64,000 nucleotides of DNA from CAYQQJ01 sp964419935 (lineage in GTDB: Bacteria; Pseudomonadota; Gammaproteobacteria; Pseudomonadales; Cellvibrionaceae), in contig CAYQQJ010000016.1 in assembly GCA_964419935.1 (NCBI GenBank), forward strand, positions 1 through 64,000, written 5' to 3'. The notes below the pieces were generated by a model. The model was not told the DNA's origin and searched no databases. It worked only from the letters and a program-made list of their open reading frames with translations. Both the position numbers and the translations under genes were made by a program. This document shows, one piece after another, positions 58,464 to 64,000 of this stretch (the stretch's first letter is position 1; each line of letters begins with the position of its first letter).

Positions 58464-59798
58464 ATGTCATTGTATAGCAAGGTTATCTGGTCTGAGGGCA
58501 TGTTTCTCAACCCTCAGCACTTTCAGCAAATGGACCGTTATATCGAACATTATGTTGAAAGCAAATGCTCGGCGTTTGGTGGCTATGGGTGGGGTGTCCA
58601 CAGCTTCGAAATTGACCAGCAACTCTTGAAGCTCGGTAAAATTTCAGTGGTGGGCGGCACAGGCATTTTCCCCGATGGAACGCCGTTCAACTTTCCCGAT
58701 TCAGATGAAGCCCCGCCGGTATTTGAAGTGCCGGCTGGGACCCATAACAAAATTGTATATCTGGCTGTACCGGTACGACGTTCCGGTGCGGTAGATGTGT
58801 TGCCCAAAGAAAACAGCCAGGGCCTTGCCCGTTTCTACTCCACAGAAATGCAGATTCGCGATGTCACCATAGAAGGTGGTGACAACCAGGCAGTGGACGT
58901 GGGCAAGTTGCGGCTGCGCTTGTTGCTTGAAACCGATGACCTCAGTGGCTATGCATGTATTGGCTTGGTGCGCATTGCGGAGTCACGGGAAGATAAGGAT
59001 GTCCTGCTGGACGAGCAGTATTATCCGACCTGCCTCGATTGCAAAGCGGTGCCTAAGCTTGCGGGATTCATAGGTGAACTGGCGGGGTTGCTACATCACC
59101 GGGGCGAGTCCATAGCGGGGCGTATGGCGGATACGCGCCACGGCGGCACAGCGGAAATCGCGGATTACATGCTGCTGCAACTGATTAATCGACTGGAGCC
59201 GTTCGTCAATCATCTGGCAAACATGAAAGGATTGCATCCCCAAGCGCTATTCGCTGAGTGTTTGAAGATGGTCGGAGAGCTGTCCACGTTTGTTACCAAA
59301 AACAAGCGTCCTCCGGAGTTTCCGGCCTACATGCACGACAATTTACAGGCCACCTTCGCTCCGGTGATGGGGGCCTTGCGCCAATGCTTGTCCATGGTGT
59401 ACGAGCAGAATGCCATGGCACTGCCGCTGGAAGAGAAAAAGTACGGTATCCGGGTATCGGAGATCACGGACCGATCGTTGCTCGCAACAGCAACTTTCGT
59501 GTTGGCAGTGCATGCCGATGTGAAGGAGGATGTGTTGCGTTCCCGTTTGCCGGCCCAGGTGAAAATAGGGCCGGTAGAGCGTATCCGTCAGTTGGTGAAC
59601 GCGGCTATGCCGGGTATTGGCATCAAGCCATTACCGGTTGCGCCAAGGCAGATTCCATTTCGGTCAGGCTATAGCTACTTTGAGCTGGACAAGCACAGTG
59701 CCTTTTGGAAGGAGCTGCAAAATTCAGGCGGGTTCGCCTTGCACCTCGGTGGGGACTTCCCTGGTATCGAGTTGGAGTTCTGGGCTATCCGACAATAG
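58464..59798 (+). CDS. tssK: T6SS baseplate-membrane connector TssK
   Basis: TssK trimers join the baseplate wedges to the TssL/TssM membrane complex. The ATG at 58464 (MSLYSKVIWSEG) is preceded by GCGAG and yields 444 residues, as is usual. Diagnostic segments are VIWSEGMFLNPQHFQQMDRY, HSFEIDQQLLKLGKISV, the Pro/Asp-rich DGTPFNFPDSDEAPPVFEVP, LHPQALFAECLKMVGELSTF, and the C-terminal SGYSYFELDKHSAFWKELQN and GIELEFWAIRQ. Confidence 0.96.
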   Translation: MSLYSKVIWSEGMFLNPQHFQQMDRYIEHYVESKCSAFGGYGWGVHSFEIDQQLLKLGKISVVGGTGIFPDGTPFNFPDSDEAPPVFEVPAGTHNKIVYLAVPVRRSGAVDVLPKENSQGLARFYSTEMQIRDVTIEGGDNQAVDVGKLRLRLLLETDDLSGYACIGLVRIAESREDKDVLLDEQYYPTCLDCKAVPKLAGFIGELAGLLHHRGESIAGRMADTRHGGTAEIADYMLLQLINRLEPFVNHLANMKGLHPQALFAECLKMVGELSTFVTKNKRPPEFPAYMHDNLQATFAPVMGALRQCLSMVYEQNAMALPLEEKKYGIRVSEITDRSLLATATFVLAVHADVKEDVLRSRLPAQVKIGPVERIRQLVNAAMPGIGIKPLPVAPRQIPFRSGYSYFELDKHSAFWKELQNSGGFALHLGGDFPGIELEFWAIRQ

Positions 59799-59887
59799 CG
59801 TGTCGGGTTTAACTGCCTGATGTCGGGTGCTCGAAGAAGTGAACAATAATATGGCGTCTCAAGGCGCTTGGTAACCAGGGGGTACGA

Positions 59888-60802
59888 ATGTCCTCGGATG
59901 ATTTCGATAAAACTGTATTCAAACAACCTATGCCCGGCGGTGACCGTACTGTAATGCGACCCATGCCTGGTGGCCGCCGCGCTCCGGCAGGGCAACCAGC
60001 AGCCGGCGCTGCCAGTGCCGCGCAGCAAAGTTACGGCTCTCCGTTACCGACACAGGCTTCACCGGCCCCGGCAATGGACGCATCGGCGGCATATTTCCGC
60101 ACAGGCCGGGGTTTGAACCCGCTGGTTAATGCGGCATCCACTTTGATCGCCGTCTTTGAGAAAACCCGACAGTCAATGAATCACCCGGATATTGCGGGGC
60201 TGCATCAGCGGATGATTAATGAAATACGCGCATTCGAGCAGTCCAGCCGGGACCTGGGCTTCAAGCCGGAGGTGATTCTTGCCGCGCGTTATATATTGTG
60301 CTCGGCACTCGATGAAGCTGTGCTGAATACACCTTGGGGCAGTGAGAGCGCCTGGGCCCAGAAAACGCTGCTCAGCGTTTTTCACAATGAAACATCGGGA
60401 GGTGAGAAATTCTTCCTGATTCTGGATCGAATGCGCCAGTCGCCGGCAGAGAATCTCGACTTTCTGGAGCTTGGTTATATTTTTCTGAGCCTCGGGTTTG
60501 AAGGTCGATATCGATTAAGTAACCGGGGAAAGGACGCGATTGAGCAGGTCAAGGCGGAGCTCTTTAAGATCATTCGCAGTTATCGCGGCGAATATGAGCG
60601 GACGCTATCCACCAGTTGGCAGGGGCTCGGCAAAACCCGCAATGCCCTGACAGAGTATGTTCCCATGTGGGTTGTGGCCAGTCTGGTGGCGGCTGTGTTG
60701 TTTTTCAGCTACTCGGGCTTCCGATACTGGTTGTACAACTCATCGACTCCGGTTGCTGAACAGCTGGCTGAAATCGCCAGCCCTCCAGCCGATGTGGAAT
60801 GA
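59888..60802 (+). CDS. tssL: T6SS inner-membrane protein TssL (DotU/IcmH type)
   Basis: TssL is a tail-anchored inner-membrane protein whose cytoplasmic domain binds TssK and TssM. The 304 residues are the short form without a peptidoglycan-binding domain. The N-terminal tail (1-70) is Pro/Gly-rich and contains two related units, DKTVFKQPMPGG and DRTVMRPMPGG. The DotU domain follows: GLNPLVNAASTLIAVFEKTRQ, ILAARYILCSALDEAVLNTPWG, NETSGGEKFFLILDRM, LELGYIFLSLGFEGRYR. The single membrane helix is near residues 257-275 (VPMWVVASLVAAVLFFSYSG), with a short periplasmic tail. The tail Thr residues may be phosphorylation targets for the FHA protein. Confidence 0.95.
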   Translation: MSSDDFDKTVFKQPMPGGDRTVMRPMPGGRRAPAGQPAAGAASAAQQSYGSPLPTQASPAPAMDASAAYFRTGRGLNPLVNAASTLIAVFEKTRQSMNHPDIAGLHQRMINEIRAFEQSSRDLGFKPEVILAARYILCSALDEAVLNTPWGSESAWAQKTLLSVFHNETSGGEKFFLILDRMRQSPAENLDFLELGYIFLSLGFEGRYRLSNRGKDAIEQVKAELFKIIRSYRGEYERTLSTSWQGLGKTRNALTEYVPMWVVASLVAAVLFFSYSGFRYWLYNSSTPVAEQLAEIASPPADVE

Positions 60803-60852
60803 GGTCTATCAGGCCCGTTTCAAAACATAAGAATAGACACACGGAAAGTATG

Positions 60853-60868
60853 AACCCCGCAAGGGGTT
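60853..60868 (+). other. Stem-loop with GNRA-type tetraloop upstream of tssM
   Basis: AACCCC and GGGGTT pair perfectly around GCAA. The stem ends 20 bases before the tssM ATG. Like the stem before tssK it has no T tail and may influence translation or RNA processing between cistrons. Confidence 0.5.
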
Positions 60869-60888
60869 AACCAAGAGACTCGATTTGC

Positions 60889-63800
60889 ATGAAAAGTATT
60901 GGACGTTTTTTTACCAATCCTACCGTTATCTCGGTGATTGGTTTGATATTGATTGCACTGATCATCTGGTTTGCCGGGCCCCACATCAAGTTTGGCGAAT
61001 CCAACACGGCGCCTCTGGGAAGTGCCGTAGCCCGATTGGTTGCGATCATTGTCATTGTGCTCTTATGGGGACTGAACAATCTGCGTATCCAGCACAAGAA
61101 CGCCAAGTGCAATCGGGAGCTTGCCGATGATCTTCAACAAGGTCAGCAGGAGCCCACCGCTGATACGTCCTCTGATCAGGCGTCGGAAGAAATCCACCAG
61201 ATCAACGAACGTTTTTCCCAGGCACTGGCCACCCTGAATAAGTTGAGGTTCAAAAGCAAGGGAAGAAGCAAAGCGCTATACGAGTTACCGTGGTACATCA
61301 TTATTGGCCCTCCGGGCTCTGGTAAAACTACCGCATTGGTTAATTCGGGTCTTGAATTCCCTCTGGGGGAGCAGTTTGGTAAAGGCGCCTTGCAAGGTGT
61401 CGGTGGAACGCGCAACTGTGATTGGTGGTTTACCAACGACGCGGTGATGATCGATACCGCGGGGCGCTATACCACGCAGGACAGTCACCGAGTCGTCGAC
61501 AGCTCCGCCTGGGAAGGCTTCCTCAATCTGCTGAAACGGCATCGCCGTCGTCGGCCCATCAACGGTGCAATTGTTGCTATCAGCCTGCACGATCTGTTGT
61601 TGCAGTCCGAAGACGAGCGCACACAACACGCAAAGACCATTCGCGCTCGCTTGGACGAGTTAATGAGCAAGCTGGAAATCCATTTTCCGGTTTACCTCAT
61701 GTTTACCAAGGCGGATCTGGTATCCGGCTTCAGCGAGTTTTTTGAAGACCTGGGCAAGGAAGAGCGGGATCAGGTGTGGGGTGTCTCGCTGCCCAACGCT
61801 GCGAAAGCATCGCAGTGCCCTGACTTCGATTTCCTGTCGGCTGAGTTGCGCAAGCTAGCCGACCGGTTGTATGACCGGGTTCTCTGGCGCATGCATCAGG
61901 AGCGGGATGTGCGCCGTTGCGCGTCCATTCAGGGGTTTCCACAGCAAATAGAGAACCTCAATAGTATTGTTGAAGAGTTTGTCCGCCAGACGTTCATGCA
62001 GAACCGGTACGAAAAACAGCCGTACTTGCGCGGGGTTTACTTGTCCAGCGGTACGCAGGACGGCACACCTATCGACCGTTTGATGACATCCGTGGCGGCG
62101 GGCTTTGGTTTCTCCCGCGAAACCGCGCAGCTACCCAGCCAGAAAGGCAAAAGTTTTTTTATCTCACGACTGCTGCGTGAGGTCATTTTCCCCGAGGCAG
62201 AGCTGGTCGGTGCGAATGCCCGATACGAGCGATTTATACGCTGGTCGCAGCGAGCGGCCTACGTGGGGCTGGGCGCGGTGACGCTTGTGGTATTGCTGGT
62301 CTGGAGCGGTAGCATTACCCGACATAAAATGTACATGTCGGAAGTGGCGTCTTACGTTGACGAATTCAATCAGGAGAATCAACGAGTCACACAGTGGAAC
62401 CGCGATATTCGCGCCACCTTGCCACCTTTGGATGCGCTTGCCAAAGCCAGTATCGTCTACGATCAGGAGTCGTTGCCGTGGCTATCGGGCATCGGTCTGT
62501 ACGACGGTCGCATCGATCATGAAGCGGACCTCGCATACAAAACTCACCTGCTCGGCATGTTTCAGCCGCGGTTGCTTGAACCCCTGGAAGACGTATTGCG
62601 GCAGGGTGATCCGCAAGGCGATCTCTATAACACCTTTCGCATCTATATGATGTTCAATCGCACCGAGCACATGGATAAGTCGTTGATCCGCGAATGGTTC
62701 ACAGCTCACTGGAATAGCGAATTGCATGGCGAAGCGTCACGCCGTCAGGCCCTTGGGGCGCATCTGGACGCATTACTCCAATTTGACCTTGAGCCGGTTG
62801 AGCTAAATGATCAGGTGGTGCGACAGACACGCAGCTCGTTGCTGCGCCTTCCTGTAGCCCAGCGGGTATACAGCCGCTTACGGACTCATCCTGAGTACAG
62901 TCAGCAGATTGATCTGGTCAGTCATTTTGGTGATGGCGTGCGCAATCTCTATAAGATGGATGATCAGGTACGCGACGCCTTGTCCATTCCCGCCATGTTT
63001 ACTCTTCAAGGCTATAAGGCTCTCGATTTCTCTGTTGAATCTCCGTTTGTATCAGATGTGCTGAACGAACGCTGGATTCTATCGGACGAGACAAACACCC
63101 GGGTTGATTTCGTGAAGGATGATCTGAACGAAATAAGCAGCGAAGTCAAAGAACACTATATGGCAGATTATGTTCGTGTGTGGCGCGATGTTTACGCGGC
63201 GTTGGATGTGGCTGCATTCAACAATCTGCGGCAGGCGGGGGATGTGTTGGCGGAGCTTTCCGACCCGGTGTATTCGCCCCTGCGGGCAATCCTGCAGGTT
63301 GGGCTGACCAACACACAGCTCACCCCGCCAGTTGCTGAACTCGCCGAACATGCTGAAGGGGGCGCTGGACGATTGGGACGCCTGGGTAAGGTAGCCAGTA
63401 TCGCCGCAGGTCACATTGAGGGAACCACCGTCGACAAGCGGTTTCACGACCTTCATGTGCTGATGCAGGAGTCCTCGCGGGGGCCAGCACCCGTGGAAAA
63501 CATCATGGGTCGTATTCAGGAACTTCAGGCCTACCTGCGCGAGCTATCCATGGCGCCGGACCCCGGAAAAGCGGCATTCACTATTGCGAAAGCGCGTTTC
63601 GAAAGTGGTACAGGTAACCCCATTACGGCATTGCGCAGTTTCGCAACTACAGTACCGGATGAACCTGTTGGACGCTGGCTCACAACTTTAGCTGATGAGA
63701 GTTGGCGAGTGGTGCTGAACACTGCGCATCAGCATATTAATAACGAATGGCAGGCACAGGTTTACGGCCCCTACAACCGCGGGTTGGCCGGACGCTATCC

Positions 63801-64000
63801 GCTCAACCGCGCCGCCAGTAACGAAGTTGCGCTGTACGACTTTAGTGGCTTCTTCAAACCCAGTGGAACCGTGGACACTTTCTACCGCGAGTTCATCGAG
63901 CCATTTGTCGATACGCGAGGCACCTGGAATAATCGTGTGGTCGATGGCTATACCACCGGGTTTTCTGCCACGGCGCTCACTCAGGTTCAACGTGCTTTGC
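60889..64000 (+). CDS. tssM: T6SS membrane protein TssM/IcmF (3' end outside window)
   Basis: TssM spans the inner membrane and periplasm to link TssL with TssJ. The ATG at 60889 (MKSIGRFFTNPTVIS) opens the frame, and 1037 residues are visible before the window ends, most of a protein that is usually near 1150-1250. Two membrane segments occur near residues 13-28 and 48-64. A cytoplasmic NTPase-like domain follows with Walker A IIGPPGSGKTTAL, IDTAGRYTTQD (Walker B/switch) and FTKADLVSGF. A third membrane segment lies near 453-470, then the periplasmic IcmF-related region begins. The Walker A is intact, unlike in some TssM proteins. Confidence 0.95.
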   Translation, partial: MKSIGRFFTNPTVISVIGLILIALIIWFAGPHIKFGESNTAPLGSAVARLVAIIVIVLLWGLNNLRIQHKNAKCNRELADDLQQGQQEPTADTSSDQASEEIHQINERFSQALATLNKLRFKSKGRSKALYELPWYIIIGPPGSGKTTALVNSGLEFPLGEQFGKGALQGVGGTRNCDWWFTNDAVMIDTAGRYTTQDSHRVVDSSAWEGFLNLLKRHRRRRPINGAIVAISLHDLLLQSEDERTQHAKTIRARLDELMSKLEIHFPVYLMFTKADLVSGFSEFFEDLGKEERDQVWGVSLPNAAKASQCPDFDFLSAELRKLADRLYDRVLWRMHQERDVRRCASIQGFPQQIENLNSIVEEFVRQTFMQNRYEKQPYLRGVYLSSGTQDGTPIDRLMTSVAAGFGFSRETAQLPSQKGKSFFISRLLREVIFPEAELVGANARYERFIRWSQRAAYVGLGAVTLVVLLVWSGSITRHKMYMSEVASYVDEFNQENQRVTQWNRDIRATLPPLDALAKASIVYDQESLPWLSGIGLYDGRIDHEADLAYKTHLLGMFQPRLLEPLEDVLRQGDPQGDLYNTFRIYMMFNRTEHMDKSLIREWFTAHWNSELHGEASRRQALGAHLDALLQFDLEPVELNDQVVRQTRSSLLRLPVAQRVYSRLRTHPEYSQQIDLVSHFGDGVRNLYKMDDQVRDALSIPAMFTLQGYKALDFSVESPFVSDVLNERWILSDETNTRVDFVKDDLNEISSEVKEHYMADYVRVWRDVYAALDVAAFNNLRQAGDVLAELSDPVYSPLRAILQVGLTNTQLTPPVAELAEHAEGGAGRLGRLGKVASIAAGHIEGTTVDKRFHDLHVLMQESSRGPAPVENIMGRIQELQAYLRELSMAPDPGKAAFTIAKARFESGTGNPITALRSFATTVPDEPVGRWLTTLADESWRVVLNTAHQHINNEWQAQVYGPYNRGLAGRYPLNRAASNEVALYDFSGFFKPSGTVDTFYREFIEPFVDTRGTWNNRVVDGYTTGFSATALTQVQRAL

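Overview
The window is chromosomal DNA from a gammaproteobacterium. Housekeeping proteins (MetH, NfuA, a Tyr-type DAHP synthase, EtfA/EtfB/ETF-QO, XthA, Prc, TesB) are all of gammaproteobacterial type. By eye the DNA is mid-50s % GC. The mix with TonB receptors and two-component genes would suit a free-living marine lineage such as Cellvibrionales or Alteromonadales, but the genus is an inference I cannot test. No insertion sequence, prophage or CRISPR array is visible.

Layout. 1-11 kb: metH (cut by the left edge), nfuA, aroF and an AddB-like/AddA-like nuclease-helicase pair. 11-21 kb: tRNA-Pro(CGG), a TetR regulator, then mlaA and acrR facing an acrA-acrB-oprM efflux operon, followed by an LpxR-like lipid A deacylase. 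21-33 kb: a small unknown gene, tesB, a DUF4823-type lipoprotein, etfD divergent from etfBA, a membrane protein built like a hybrid histidine kinase but lacking its catalytic residues, xthA and prc. 33-39.5 kb: an ABC exporter pair, then an overlapping operon for a TonB-dependent receptor, a YfiR-family periplasmic protein and a CHASE8-like hybrid histidine kinase. 39.5-44.6 kb: four tightly packed genes for exported proteins, three of them rich in TPR repeats, of unknown function. 44.7-64 kb: a type VI secretion (T6SS) locus in two divergent arms. The left arm is tssA-tssB-tssC1-tssC2-tssE-tssF-tssG-tssH(clpV). The right arm is tagH(FHA)-tssJ-tssK-tssL-tssM, and tssM is cut by the right edge.

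How the genes work together. The T6SS arms encode the sheath (TssB with two different TssC paralogues), baseplate (TssE/F/G/K), ClpV disassembly ATPase, TssA cap and membrane complex (TssJ/L/M), with an FHA protein as probable post-translational regulator. Hcp, VgrG, PAAR, effectors and any PpkA/PppA kinase-phosphatase pair are not in the window. The efflux, MlaA and LpxR-like genes form an outer-membrane neighbourhood. ETF and ETF-QO pass electrons from acyl-CoA dehydrogenases to ubiquinone.

The best candidates for something undescribed are the exported TPR operon next to the T6SS, the catalytically dead hybrid kinase, the tandem TssC genes, a duplicated Thr-containing motif at the TssL N-terminus, and families of 7-bp tandem repeats placed at gene ends.
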